Below are positions 9,701-24,300 of a stretch of 64,000 nucleotides of DNA, one piece after another. How positions within the stretch are numbered: the first letter of the stretch is position 1; every line of letters starts with the position of its first letter. The stretch is taken from positions 24,174,353 through 24,238,352 of the forward strand of contig NC_133387.1 in the NCBI RefSeq assembly GCF_047511655.1, in the 5' to 3' direction. Position numbers and translations under genes: made by a program. Under the pieces are notes generated by a model, which was given only the letters and a program-made list of their open reading frames with translations, searched no databases and was not told where the DNA came from. The stretch is from Castor canadensis (Eukaryota; Chordata; Mammalia; Rodentia; Castoridae).

Positions 9701-12700
9701 AAACAGCAAAATAGGTAGATAGATAGATAAATAAAAGCAAAACCAAAAAGAAACCTAACAATTTTGAGAAAAGAGAAAATTCTATAACATGTAGTGTCAG
9801 ATCAAGTTTTTCACTTCCATGAAGAGTACTAAATAGTGAGTAAAATATCACTCCTTCACTAAAGAAGACTCCCATTAAGAAAACTATAACTAAGAAGTGA
9901 GCAGCCCACAGATTCTCTCCTGCCCATTGCTCCAACCTTACTACCTACCTCTGTTGCCTCTGCCTAGCCCTTTCCTTCTCCCTCCTCTGCAACCATACTG
10001 TTGACTGACATTTCCTCTCTCTCCTGTAGCTTGAACCATATATCTTGTCTCAAAAAGAAAGGACAAGAAGGAGGAAGGGAGGGAAAGAGAGAGAGAAAGA
10101 GAAAGAAAGAGACTGTTCCTTTGAGGGATTCAGAATTTACACCAGGTACATTGGGATCTTGCACAGCACTGTACTACAATCCACTAGGACAGAAAAGTCT
10201 CCCTAGACTTATTCCTGAAATCGCTCTTATTCCCCACATCTCTCCTCCTTATCTCTCCAGACACTGGTCTTTTTGTTTTGATTTGGTTTTGGTTTGGGAT
10301 GTTGTTGTTGTTGTTTTGTGTATGTGTGTCACAGGCTGGGGATTGAACCTAGGACCCTGTATATGCTAAGCATACATTCTACCACTGAACTATGCCCCAA
10401 CCCTTCTCCAGGCCCTTTGTACACACCTGTTCTGTATACACTCCCAGTCCATGGGGTTGCTCAGAGCCAGGAGAAGGAAGAAGAATAAAAGAGCACAACT
10501 GCAGGGTTAGGCCTTGATAAAGGCCCATTTTTTAGGCAGAGTCCACACAATGAGAGTGAACCATAAGGATCTAGACAAGCTTAGGCTAGAGCACAAAGCT
10601 TACATATTCAGGAAGTTCTTTGTTCTAGATATCACACAGTAAGTATTTCAGGGAGGAGCCTAGATTTACTAAGGGAAATTGGGAAAGAGTGGGTTCCATG
10701 CATGAAGGTCTATTCCTTTCAAATCAAGCTGGGCATGGTGGCACATACCTGCAATTCCAGCACTTAAGAGGTTAAGGCAGGAGGATGGTGAGTTCAAGGC
10801 CAGCCTGGGATACATAGTGAGACTGTCTCAAGGAAAAAAAAAAAAGCTCAGTCCAAGCTCACATGGTGCCTGTCATTTTTTGTGGGGGTGGGGGTCTGGG
10901 GGCTTCACACTTGCAAAGCAGGCACTTTACCACTTGAGTCACATCTCCAGCCCATTTTGCTCTGGTTGTTTTGGAAATGGAGTCTCTTGAACTATTTGCC
11001 TGGATTGGCCTCCAACCATGATCTTCCTGATCTCAGCTTCCCAAGTAGCTAGGATTGCAGGCGTGAGCATGGTGGTGCCTGTCATCTTAGTGGGTCATTT
11101 GTACAAACTCACAGCACACTACTGTACTTACAGATGACTGAGCAGATTGGTCCCACTTCGTATTTGGTACCATGCAGGCTTGTCAGAGACTGGGCAGCCT
11201 TCTGGGCCACTTCATCCTAGAGGTTGAGAGCCAAAGAAAGGAGGATGGATGACTCTTGTCTGTTGGGAAATTGGTTGCCCAATAGAAACATAAAGACCAG
11301 GACTTCTGGTTATCTTGACTCTCTGGATAGCTGAGACATAAGTGCGTGTTCTTTTTTGTTTCAATCACTTTCACTGAGAAGTAAGCACAAGTCTGTTGGC
11401 TTTGAAAGTACAACCTGAAGACCTTCATTTTTTGTTTAATCATCCAGGTTTGCATTCCTCCAGGGTTTATTATTTTACCTCTCCTTGTTCAGGAGTGTGG
11501 ATGGAAATAGGGTAGGTGTAAAGGTGTTGAAGAGAATGCATTCTGACCCCAAGATGTACCCAGGAAGTTGATTTTTTTACTAGATTCTTACACTGGCTTA
11601 TTTCCCTGTGATTGTCTCTTTTTCCAAGAAGTAGAGCTCCACAGACTATTTTCCATTACTTGAGAGTTCCAATTTTGACTGATTGAGGCTTTACTGTCCT
11701 TGCTAAGGATAAATGTAAGGTCTTGAACTTGGGTCCAGGAAAACAACTGTACAATTACCAGATGGGGGAAACCTGGCTCGAATGGAGCCTCAGAGAGCCT
11801 GGGGGTTTCAGTTGTCAATGAGCCCAACATGAGTCAACGTCACGGTGCTGCTGCCAAAAGCTAATGTGACCCTCAACTGTATTAGCAGAAGTGCACAGTC
11901 TGGATGACAGCAGTTAAGGCCATGCTCTGCTCTGCACTGGTTAACCCACAGCACAAGTTTTATATTCACTTGAAGAACACAGACAAACCAAAGCATGCTC
12001 AGAAAACAGCAACCAGAATAGTAAGGGAACTTGGGCTCAAATGGTGAGTCCTTAAAGAAATTGGGCTCGCTTAGGAGGGAAAAGGAAAGATGGAGGAGAA
12101 GCAGGTCACTACTGGTGTTTAAGTAATTAACCGATCTCCTCCAAAGGGAAAATAAACTGACTCAACAGAGTCAGATGATAAACCAGGGCTGGTAAGAGAC
12201 ACACAGGGACAGATTTTAGCTCTCTATAAGGAAGAACTCTAATGCTTAAACTTGACCCCAACATGGACTTGGTTCTCTTGGAGGCAGAAAGCCATCCAAT
12301 CTATGACTATGGCTGGTAGCCTCAGGATGGTAATTTAAGGTTATCTGGGTCTATTTAAAGAACATTTTAGGTTCCTTCCAAGCCTGACATTCTTTTTCCC
12401 TGATTCAACTTTGGTAATAGTCACCTCAAAACTCTGAAAACTACCCTACAGGTCTAAAATCCTACTGATGAGATGAAAGATACATCTGAATTGGAAAAAT
12501 CTATTCTATTTCTGCCTGTGGCTACTGACAACAGTCTGTTTGAAGGTAAATTGTCCAAAAGGTCCTAATTCTATACTCCTCCCTGATACATGAGTTTCAA
12601 AAAACAAGCATAAAAGTCAAACTGGAAATATCTTCACGTTCTCTTCAGCTGGGGACAGTTGTTACTCAATTGTGAACAGCTTCCTGAGATGTTACCATCT

Positions 12701-15700
12701 GACCCAAGGCTGTGCCCAATTTGCTTATTTTTGAAACAGGAGAGATGACAGAAAAGTCAAGTTAGAGAAGGAAGAATTTTAAACCCCACATTGTATACAG
12801 TGTATTGCCATGGCAGGCCATACAGCCAAAGTCCCCATGAATGTACTTTGTGTGTTTCAGGGAGCAGCACTGCTTCTCACAGAGCATCTGTAAACCAGTC
12901 AAAGTGCCTCAGATGCAAATCCACATTTTTTTTTCCCCCTAAGCTATAGAGAGCACATCCTAGGAATTTATGGTCAAAGCAGGTTTCTGAAGCTGGGCAT
13001 GGTGGTACATGCCTATAATCCCAGTACTCAGGAGGCTGACACAGGAGAATAGCAAGTTCAAGGTCAGCCTGGGCTACATAATGAGACCCTATCTCAAAAA
13101 AAAGTTAATTAGTTCACTTAATTTAAAACCCCCATTCCTGCTCATCTAGATTAAAGTTAAAAATATATACCCACATATACACATATGTATATATGTGTGT
13201 ATATATATTTTATGGTACTGGGATTTGAACTCATAGCCTCACACTTGCTAGGAAGGCACTGTACCACTTGAGCCATTCAACCAGCCCTGAAGTAAATATA
13301 ATTTAATGCATTCTGTTTCCCAAAGAAACTTGGTTTAGGAAAGTCTTTCACACCTTTGGCTGCATTGCACATGTCACAGTAGTTAGACTTAGGCCTTGCC
13401 ACCTTTATAACCTGTCATTAGTATACTCTTCAGTGCTAAACTTTATGACTGGAACTTACTTGTGCACACAATGGATGTTGTTGCTGAGATAAAATAAAGT
13501 ATCAGAAACTCACCAGCTCAACAAAGTTATCTAACTTGGTACATTTGTACCCGTAGGGGAACATGAGAAGCTGGGAATAGCTGTGGAGGGTAAGGAAAGC
13601 CTTGACTTGTCCATGACTCTTTACGAAGTCCACTATGGATTTCACTTCCACTTCTGAGTTGGCCGTAGATCCATGGTATGAATCGGAGCAAGGGCTGCTA
13701 CTGGCTCCAGGTCCTGGTGGGAAGCAGAAGAGGCCCAGTGAGGACAATAGGCTTTAAGAAGACACTATAAGGATGAGGTTATCATCCCATCCATGGATCC
13801 TCTTCTAGAAATCAGAGCAAGACCGGCATTGTGTCAGGTCAAGTCTCTTCCTAAGGGTACAGGCAGGAAGACTAACTGAAGTGATTCTGGACACATCTCT
13901 TCTTTAAAAAATATGGTTCCTCTATATGGCAGAAAGAGCTATCAAATTAGATCATCTCCTCTCTGTGGGAGTTGTTGGAATGAATGCTAGATTTAATATT
14001 ATAGATGGAATTCTTGCATTTGGGTGGGAGGTTAGCAAGTTCATTTTCTGGGATCTCTTCCAATTTTGTAGTGTCCAAGAGAAGAAGTCTGTACACGTCT
14101 GTACTTCCAAGTCACAAAACAAATGCAAGGAACCTCTGACACTCTTCCTGCAGCAAGGAGATCACAAGTACATTCAACAAGGCCACCAGTACCCTTGATT
14201 CTCTCATCAACCAGAGTTGCTCAAGACCACTGAAGGGGGGTCATGGTCAGCCTAGCAGGGGCTCTGAATGCCAGAGAACCTCTTAGACGACAAGTAGGCT
14301 CTCTAAGTGACATGGACAAAATGTAAATACAACTTCTGTCTTCTTATGTTAAAATTATTTAATAAGAACAACATTCCAGGAAAAATTGTCATTGAATGTT
14401 TAATATTTTGGGTCTGGTGCTTTGATTATTTTCTCCGTATGTCAAAATAAAGAAATAAATTCTAAAAGCAATGACTGAAGCTGCCACTCAGTCTTATCCA
14501 GTCATAATTCCCTAGTGTGCCCTGTCTCAGTTTCATTCATTTGTTTTACAAATATTGAGTGATGGCCTTCTACGTGAAAAAGAGCCAGCTCCTAACCTCA
14601 CTGTAATTGTAGGTTAGTGAGGAAAAACCAAACAAATTTCAATTCTGTGATTAGTGGCGCACAAGGAGGTTTAAAGGGTGCCTGAAACTATAAAGCAGTC
14701 CTAACTAGCCTTCCACTAGACTCCAAAACAGAAGAGCTGCAAGTCAACAACAGCACAGCAGCAAGCTAACGTTTTATCTTTGAATCTATTTCAAAAATCA
14801 ATTTCTTAATCCTATTTGTACTTCTTTTCTAAGTTTTCCTTCTCGAAGCATCCATAGATGATGTAATGCTTCTCCTCCAGATAGATCTTAACCCCCTCTA
14901 GTGGTTGGTTCAGGGCTTCCTGAGCTCCCGCCATTGTGCAAATTCTGGCTCCCTCAACTCAGAAGCTTAACCTGGCTACAGCTTGTGGGAAAACCAAACT
15001 GTGAGACAAAATATATTAAATGCTGCTCAGAGCTCTGTGACAGCATCACGCTCCTGTGAAGACAATTTAGTGAAGTGTTTTTCAAAGAGGTTTTTAAATG
15101 GCTTGAATCTTAAATGAGCAGAGCACTGACGCACTGCAGAGCCCTGAAAGCCAACGAGTGGACCAGACAACAGCCTGACCGTCCCTGATGGCGGGGGGAG
15201 GGGGCAAGTCCCCACGCTCACCTCCAAAACCTGCATCCCAGTTCCGGTTAGGATCCACACCCACACACAGGCTTCCAGATACCTTGGATCGGGTCTTTCT
15301 CCACATACGATCCTTTAAAAATCCAACCCCAAAAAAATATGGAAAAAAGAAAGACAGTCATTCAGTCTGATGAGCCGGTCCCTTCAGCATTCTGTCCTCT
15401 TTCCTTGTTCCCTCCCAAGAAGGGCCCTCTGGAATTGCTCTCCTTTCCCTGACCCCAGAGGTGTGATCCCCACCCCCACAGGATTCACTTTGACTACTTC
15501 CCCATCTCCTTAAATAAACGCCTGCCAAACCACGTTCCAGAAAGCACTAGTTCTGTGAAATGCTAACAACTACCACCACAAAAAGGCAAGGGGGAGAAAT
15601 GGAGCTTTGTGCAAGAATATTTTGTGAAAATATGGAGCTAAATTGGTAAATGTACTGCAGAACTGCAAAGGTTCTTTTGCTTTCATTGTTTTTTATGAAC

Positions 15701-18296
15701 CTCCGAGGAGGACATAGAGAGCAGTATTTCCTAGACTTGCCCACAGAACCCTTTATTCATACCACATCTCATGGGACGAGTACAAGCGTTAGTATGAGTT
15801 TCTTTGATAGCACTACTGCCATTGTCACCAGCTCTCTATAAGAATAAACTGGAAGCTCTGATTCATTTTGAAAATACAAGTGATCACAATTGCCACAATA
15901 GTGTTTTGTAATGAGATTTTAGAAGGGGGGAAAACCCTTTATAACTCTTTTTGGAAATATTAGCAAGCATTTCTTCTACAGATTGTAAGTAAAATGCTAG
16001 GATGCATTATACAGCAACTAATCTTCAGCAGGTAACATCCGCCTCCTCTTGTATCAATCCCCCCACAAAAAAACGCAGAGATAATTGGAACCGATCTCCT
16101 AGGTGACTCACGGTGAACACTGTGCTCTAATGGCCCAGCCTAACAGCCGAAATGGGCTCTGGCTGAGGCGACATGTAAAGACATCGTGTGTTGGAATAAG
16201 AAGTGATTATAAACACTTCTTTGTGCCTCATTTCAGGGCCACTACTGAGAGGCTGGGCATTCTATTTAGTAAATCAAGAGCAGAAAGATTACTTTTATTT
16301 GCTTTTCAGAGTTTCTGCACATCTCCTTTCAGTCCTTGTGGAAGAAGACAAAAAAAAAAAAAAAAACCCAGGCTTACTTTGGTTTGAGAGTACACGTATC
16401 CATCGGGGTTTGTGACAGGCAGTAGGAAGATATCCATCGCATCCAGAATGGACGTGATGGACGGATCAGTTCCATAATCAGAGGCGATCTAAGCAGAGAC
16501 ACGGACATGTCAACCTCATACTCCCCTTTTGCTGGGAACAAGGGGAAAGAATATTAAAACAATGTGGTTTTTTTTTCCAAATGTAAACAAGGGAATCACT
16601 GTTGATTAAAGAGAAATCTTCCAGTTCAGTCTCTTGCAGTGTTAATAAATTTAATACGCGAATGTCTATACCTTCATTTCTGGTCACGATAATTCACTTC
16701 TATTAAATAAAAGTTATCATGTATCCATGCTCTCTTAAAAGCAGTAACATTCTTCTTTCTAATTCTGGTAAGGCATTTGGCAATGGTGGACCATGGTTAT
16801 GTGTAGTTTATGTGAATCTATGAACCAAAGAAAAATTTTTTAATATTCCTTAATCTTACACAGGATAACTTTCCAAAAGAACTCAGGACCAAGGTCAGAT
16901 TACTTAAATATTCAGAGACCTTACTGAAGATACAAAGGAACCGGTTAAATTCCATTTGGGGAATTACATTTTTACTTGCAATCAATTGCGGTAGACTTGA
17001 AGTTTCTGCTGGATTAAAATTTATTCATTTCCTGTGCTCAGCCATCCTAAGGCATTATTATTCAACTGTTAAATATCCATTTCATAATACCCTAAAGGTA
17101 ACCGCATTTTAATTGAAGGGAAAAACGTGTCAGTCAGTATGCACGTGGTTGCACATGCTTGAATGATCTGATGTGGACTGATTTCCTTTGCTCATGAATT
17201 AACATTCTGATATATAGCATGTCATTTTTGAATTACTTAAGAAATTCCAGACTAGGTCACACCCAGCCCCATGTCCTGACTCTCTTGCCAACGAACGTGT
17301 GGAAGAGAGGTATTGCTACATCCTGACTTCAAAATCAGATTTGGGAAATATTCAAAACAATCCCAACGCTCTCAACAAATTCCGCTTTGGATCTGTAGGT
17401 CAAAGTAAGCTCTTCTTGCACCTTTTTCTGTTTTCTGCCTGAGCCCTTTCAGGATGTTATAGATTCTAGCACATCATGCCTTAGCCCTGAGAGTCTGAGC
17501 AGCAAACTCTAATCTGTTTTTATGCTGAAATCTGACCCCTGGGGGCCTGCCTTCCTGCCACCATGTCCATCTCCTCTGGCTGGCCGTGTTTTTTAGCAGA
17601 GTGCACAGTAGTTGGCCCAGGGGCACCGTGCTATGGTACTGGATGGGGCAATACCAGAAAAGGCTGACTGGATTTGTTTCCTGCCCATGTGCTAAGAGAA
17701 GGACTGTCCGCAAGCACCAGCCTTCCAGCCCCCAGAGACTATTGTGTGCTTGCTTGGTGTGCCTGACCCCAGAAAGTCAAAACAAGTGAGGATTTTTCTG
17801 TAAATGACCTTATTTGCTGTCCACATCGCGGTAGCTTGTGTAACCCACTCTCGAGCATGGATCCCCGCATCTAGCCAGATGGCTGGTTTGTGTCCTCCGG
17901 TGCTGAACTGAAAAAAGGATGGGCAGTGTAAACGGCTCCATTGCCATGGGCACCTCACCCTCTCCCCCTGGTCCTTCCAGTCCCTTTGCTGCTCGTGTGT
18001 GTGATAAAGAGAAGAGGAGAGGAGAGAGTGACACTGTGGATTCTTTTTAGTTAAGGTGTTGCTGATTTGGGTTTATTTGGTTTTTTTTTCTTTTTTCTGG
18101 TCCCCTTCATTTAACATAAACTTAAATGCAGGCTGACAAGAGGCAGACTTTTCCTCCTTTGATATTTGTTTTAAAAAAAAAATCATTGCAGATAATGTAA
18201 TGACATAAAAATACATTCACGTGCTATAAATTGGGAGGGAAATAGGTGACAGAATAGCATGTAATTTTGAAAAGACTAATTCGTGTGTGTGTGTGT

Positions 18297-18328
<32 letters not shown>

Positions 18329-21300
18329 ACACGGATGACAGAAAGGGAAGTGGGAGGAATAAGAAAAAGAAAGAAGTAAAAAAAATGTTTACAGCTATCA
18401 TTCCATTGATGTGAAATTAGAATTACAAGGATTTTTCTTTTTTGTTTCTCTATTTTCCAAATTTATGCAAGGATTGTACTATCTTAGTTCTATGAATGCT
18501 CACGATAACCTTTGAGACCTTCATAAAAACAGAATGGCAAGCTCCAGAGGTGCTTTCCAGAGTCTAAGTTTTAAGATCTAAGTGACTTTAGTATTATTTG
18601 GAACCATAGCTTTGCCAATTGGATCAGTAAATGGGGATGAAAAGATTATTTGGGCACCATCAACTTCTGCCTCTGTGCAGCACCCAAAACACAGCAGAGA
18701 AGGTAAGTGAGAAATGCAAATCCTTGTTAAAAATTCTTTTTCACAGGTTTGAGGAGTTTTAATTCAAAGAGTTTTGTGCCTTTTCCTCCAAAGAGCTCAA
18801 ATGTAAAAAGCAGGGAACTTTCAAAACCACAGGATAGCCTCAACCACCAAACCACTTGGAAAAGGGAAGGCCGGGAACATCCAAGGTGGAGGAGTCTAGG
18901 GTTTCCTGACCCGTGGTAGGAGAAACTAGGTAAAGGAGCGAAAAAGAAGGGAGTGTAGTAAACATCAGCAACCATACCCCATGTCACAAAGTAGGCAAAC
19001 CACTCCCCCCAGACCTGCTTTGGGAAAGCCTGCTCTGGAGAAACCCATCTGTCCCAGTTAGTGGGTTGGTTCTCAGCCATGTTTCCAAATTTAGCTGAGA
19101 GTTGTGACATTACTCCCCCCTCTTCCCCTCCTTCACAAGCTCTTTCTAGGAAGTCTGGGAAATAATTTTCACTCTTTTTTCAGGGCAAAGTGCAAAAGTT
19201 TGAAACTCTCAGTATTGAAACTACAAGCGGTCACAACCTGCTGTAAAACCTTAGCCCTTTTTCATCTATCACCTAAAAAGCATCTTCCCTTCAGGGCATT
19301 TGCCTTTGCGGTTCAGCCGCCTGTCATCCTTCTGCACATGGCATAACTGTTTTTTGTTTTGTTTTGTTTTTAATGCAGTTCAGGCAAATGCCTGCTTTTA
19401 TTTTATTTTTCTAATTAGCTTTGAAAAAGAAAAGGTAAAGAAAAAGAGAAAAAGGCAGAGAATTCTCAGCTTGATTAATTTCAGAGTGTTCCCTCCCCTC
19501 CCCGCCTCCTCTCCCCTCCCCCCTCCCCGCCTCCTCTCCCCTCCCCCTCCCCGCCTCCTCTCCCCTCCCCCTCCCCGCCTCCTCTCCCCTCCCCCTCCCG
19601 CCTCCCTTCCCCCTCCCAGGTTCCTATTGGCTCGTTGGCCCTGGTTCCCTGCAAGCGCATCCATCAGGACAAGAGCATCAATTCTCTCCTGCAGACCTGC
19701 GTCAGCTTGCGCAGGAAAACAAAAAAAAGAAAAAGCAAGGGGGCGGGTGGTGCGGCTGCTCAAAACCAGCAAGGACCGGTTAGAAGAAGGGAAGGAAAAA
19801 AAAAAAAGGGGAAAAAAAGACCATTCTGCGGGCCCAGCTGGGAGGGGCAGGGTTCTAGAAGCATCGAAAGCTAAAACCACTGCAGTCTCCTTCTGTACCT
19901 TGAGCACATCCATGGGCCTGTTTTCAAAAGAAGAACCAATATTCACTCTGCTCACTAGACCAGGGTGCTCAGCCACGAGGTTATCCATTTCTTGGGAGAT
20001 CTGAGCAAATGAACAGATAAACATTTGCAAATGATTACATGCCTCGATTGGTGACTTTCTTCTCTCACCTCCATTCGCATTTCCTGGGGACAGAGTGGAG
20101 CCACAAGCTAGACAGGGGCTGGAGAAAGGGTTGAGGGAAGTTTGCGTCCTAGCTCAGGGATGATGAGTCATTCTGGTAGGGAAAAGCCATTTTATGAGCT
20201 CCCTTCTTTTCAGTTCCGTGCAAAACAAAATGACACTTGTTTGGCGTGCCTGTGGCTTTCCCGGACCCCCTTGCAGCTTCCCCAGCTAGGAAGTTTCTCC
20301 CTTTTGCTAGCAGGAAAAAAATGCAAAATTTATTGGTACCAAAAAAGATGGAGTTAGGGGCTAGGGATACGAAATGTAGCAGAGTTAGTGCAGGCCCAGG
20401 GACAATGGGGCGCCTGCCACTGGCTCCTCGGGCTCCTGTTTTCAAAGCTCATTGAAATTCTGTGCATCCTCCAGGAAGCCAGGCTGCTTCCATTGATGGG
20501 ACTGAGACCTGCGCTACGGTCTGGAGGGCTACTAGGATGAGAACAGCCTCTCCAGCTGTTGCCAGCATTTGCTGTGGCACACACCAGTTTGTGGGACCAC
20601 CAAAGGGGAGAGAGTGTGCATCTGGTTTCTTCCACTCGATTTTCTTTTTCACGCCAAACTAAGATGTATGTCTTTCTTGAGGGGCAGATTTTGTAGAATG
20701 GTGACAGCAAGCATATATTGTATATTACAGAAGGGAGGCTGCTCTGTGTTCAAGAACACTAAATTTCTGGTAGTGAAACAAATTAGCAAGTCAGTTTGGG
20801 TCAGATTTTAGCTCTCAAAAATGTTTAGATCAGAGAAGTTTTTGCCACAAACAAACAAAAAAGCCAGAGCTAGTATGCATTTTTAAACTGCTGATTTGGA
20901 GGGGCTGGGGATGTAGTTCAGTGATTGAGTATTCGCCTATCATACATACACAAGGCCCTGGGTTCAGTTCCCCAGTATGAAAAAAAAAAGAATGCTGATT
21001 TGGAGACTTGGTACCTACCAGGCACTTCCTCTGGCTCTTCTCTACCCACCTCACCCCTTAATCGCTCAATGTCATCTTCTGCCCCCTTTCTACCTACCAC
21101 ACTGAAAGTTAATACAGACAGACCCCTATGGATCCCAAGAATAGCTCTGTATCTCAGAGATAAATGCAGCACTGCCCAGGTACCATCTAGCAACATGTGA
21201 CACAGATGGAGAAATGGACCAACAAAACTCAGGAAAGACAGTCAAGACTACATAGACTTTGCTACAGTGCAGCCTTAGAGGCCTGGGCAGGCAATCAGAC

Positions 21301-24300
21301 CTTGCCTGGCAATCAGAGGTCTTAAGGTGGTCCATGACTCCATCATAGATGGCAACCAGGAAGCACATTTCTCCAGGGGCTGTGTGGGCAGGGCAGGGCA
21401 GAAATTAACAAGAGGAGTTGAGGGGAAGAGAGTGACAGGGATATTTATGGTCTCACTTAAGACACTCTGGACACTTTCAAAATAACCATGTGGCTGTTGT
21501 AATGGACAGGAGACTTCAGACCTTGCAGTAAGCTAGGTGATATGGGTACTGGCTATGAGACCTTATGAAACTTGGAGGAGCTAGGGGAAAAATAGAATAA
21601 ATTCTAGGGCATGAAATCACCATGATGAAGTATTGGTCTTGTCTTCAGAGGAGACACTGGTTCATTTCTCTGACGCTCATGTTGAAACACCTACCTCTTC
21701 CAAGGTATGGTAGGCCCCAAAGTTGAAGTTACCATTCCGTTCTCTTCTCTGATTAAGCAACATTTCTTCATTCTCTTGGTCCAACAGAACCTAAGATAAA
21801 CCAACTCTATGATTAGTTGGTAGCAATCCATTTTTGTCTTCAATTGTAAAGGAAATGGGGACACTCAGTCCCCAGTACCAAGCTTTTCTCATCCTGTCCA
21901 TACAGTCTAAGTCATGGCCTTCCTTTATTCTGGTAGTACTCTAAAATGGGAGGAGGCATTAATGGAACTGTGGCCAGCCAGCCACTGTGAATATAAGGTG
22001 AAAGTTTTTTTTTTTTTTTTTTTTTTTTGGTGGAACTGGAATTTGAAGTCAGGACTTCCTTCTTGCAAAGCAGGCACTCCACCACTTGTGCCACACCTCC
22101 TGACCTCGAAGACAGAGTCTTATGGCTCAGCCTGCCTTTCCGAGTTAACCTCTAATTAAAAACTAATTGACTAACAGCTTATTTTTCCCTGTTTTGAACA
22201 ACACCCTACAGTGTGCACTTTTTATTTCATGCTACAGTTTCTCTTTTATCCTTTCCTTCAGTTCTTTGTTACCATATTCCATTTGTGCCCAATGCAAATG
22301 AGAGAGAGACAGGGCCTCCCTACCACTGTGCAGGGGTAGTCCACACTGAAGATAGACAGGACTGACACCCACAGGTACCTTCTCTGGTAGAGTACTCAAG
22401 ATCCAGCAAGCCTCTGGGAGGCTGTTCTATGGCATAATTACCTGTACATCCTCAATCATGATGGAATAAGCAATTCCCTGGGACTCCAAGAAAACTTTGA
22501 CGGCCTGGAGGCTGACAAAGGGAACTCGGACATGGGTTGTCTTCCCTGGGATGGTGGGTAATTTCCAAAAATCAAGCTAGAAAGGATAAAAGGCCAAGAC
22601 AAGACAATGAGTGGGTTTTTCTGAGGAAATAGACAGTTCAGCATTGATGGGTTTCAATAAATCAATTTGCTATCTGGTTTATTTTGAGCCCACAAAACCA
22701 GAATCATTGTGGAATCACTATGATACAGCAGCCAGAGTTTTAAATATCCAAGCATCAGCTTCCCTCCCACTGCCATGGCCAGGAATTAAAACTGGCAGAG
22801 GAAAAGATTATTTAACACTATGGCAGTGTTGTTTTTTTTTTTTTTAAACAACCTGGCATTCAAGTGATCTAATTCATTTCATAATAGGATATCAATCCTA
22901 TAAATTATTTCAGAAGGGAAATAATGCATTAAAGGTGTTTGACAATTTTTCAAAGTAACTTTCACATTCAATATCTCTTTTCCTTCTAGCAATATGCCTA
23001 TGACAGAGGAAAAGGGTATATTTTTCTATACCCTGCTTTTCTGATTGGTACAGTAAATCACAGGAAGATCACTTGTCCATTGTCATGGAGTTGAGACTAG
23101 AGCCTGGGGTTTTGGAATTCCAGCTCTGTAAGTTACTATCCCACACTATCTCAAAGGAGTCAAAATACAGTCCGAGATAGACTGTCGGTTGTCCTGTCTG
23201 ACGACTCGCTGGGAAACAAAAGCCTCAGTTGAACAAATACCTGGAGATGTTCTTCGGCCTCCAGTTGCACCAGACTTTTAATTTGTTCTTCATTGCTTGG
23301 GATGATCTCAAGAACTTGGTCTCTAAAGAGTATTAATGACAGACATGACATTAAAAGCAAAACCTGGACACTGTTTCCTGTTGCTTTCTGCTCCTGTCAG
23401 CCTCTTCGTATAAGAGATGAGTGTGAATCAATAATGTCTTTGAAAACCCAGAAACTAATAAATAGTATACTGACCCACATCCCTGGAGTGAAGAGGTAGC
23501 AGAATGGCTTTATTTCCTCCAAAGAAATGTTATCTAAATAATAATTTAGAGGTGTACCTGTTCCTAGCAGAAAGCTTGCCATTAAAGTTACCTTTCCTTT
23601 AGCTAATGAGTGTGTGTCAAGTAACACCTGCTGCTCATAAAGTATTGGCTTTTTAAAACAAGTCTGCTCCTGTTTTTCAGAAAGAAGCAAAAAAAAAAAG
23701 TGGAATAATTAATTTAGTACTTATAAGAGGAATCGGATTGAATCTGGGTAGACCTAAGGTTTTCTGGGCTTGGTTTTTCATTGTGTTGTTTGCGTTTGGT
23801 TTTGTTTTTACAACTGAAAACGTATCAGGGTTCCATCTCCAAACCCAAATTTGGGACAGGGAAAATTGGATCCCAAACAAAGCATGCATACAACACGCAC
23901 TTCCAGTGAGGAATAAAGGATATTAAAGACATCATGGCAGAAAAGAGAAATCCCCAAACTGGCAAATTTATAGTCTTAGAGAAGAGATTGGGTGGAAGAG
24001 CTGAACTCTTACAGCCTTTTCCTTGGTGACAGAGCCTTCCCTCTTCTATCCCTTTCTTCAAGCAGGCTGATTTCCTGTGTATGGTTCAGTGGGGAAGGAA
24101 TAGTGCAATGAGTTATAGACAGGTCTTGTATGAAACCAAGCCTCACAGTTTCCAGTGAACTCTAGTGAAACACACAAGTGATGGAATGCAAGTTCTTCAA
24201 AGCTTTTCTGCCTCAAAGTACCCATCTTCCACAAGTGGCTGAAAATTCCTCCACTGGAGTCTCATTACTTTGGGTTAATGCATGGACTCCCAGGAGTCTT

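Noticed and set aside
18283-18328. GT microsatellites as CRISPR-like or regulatory arrays
   Set aside because: Simple dinucleotide repeats in a mammalian intron; no spacer structure.
19300-20030. Long open frames on both strands (234 and 210 codons), the former rich in Pro/Leu/Ser repeats
   Set aside because: They are created by the 24-bp tandem repeat with a period divisible by three. The minus-strand frame also happens to run through the true CPA2 exon 5.
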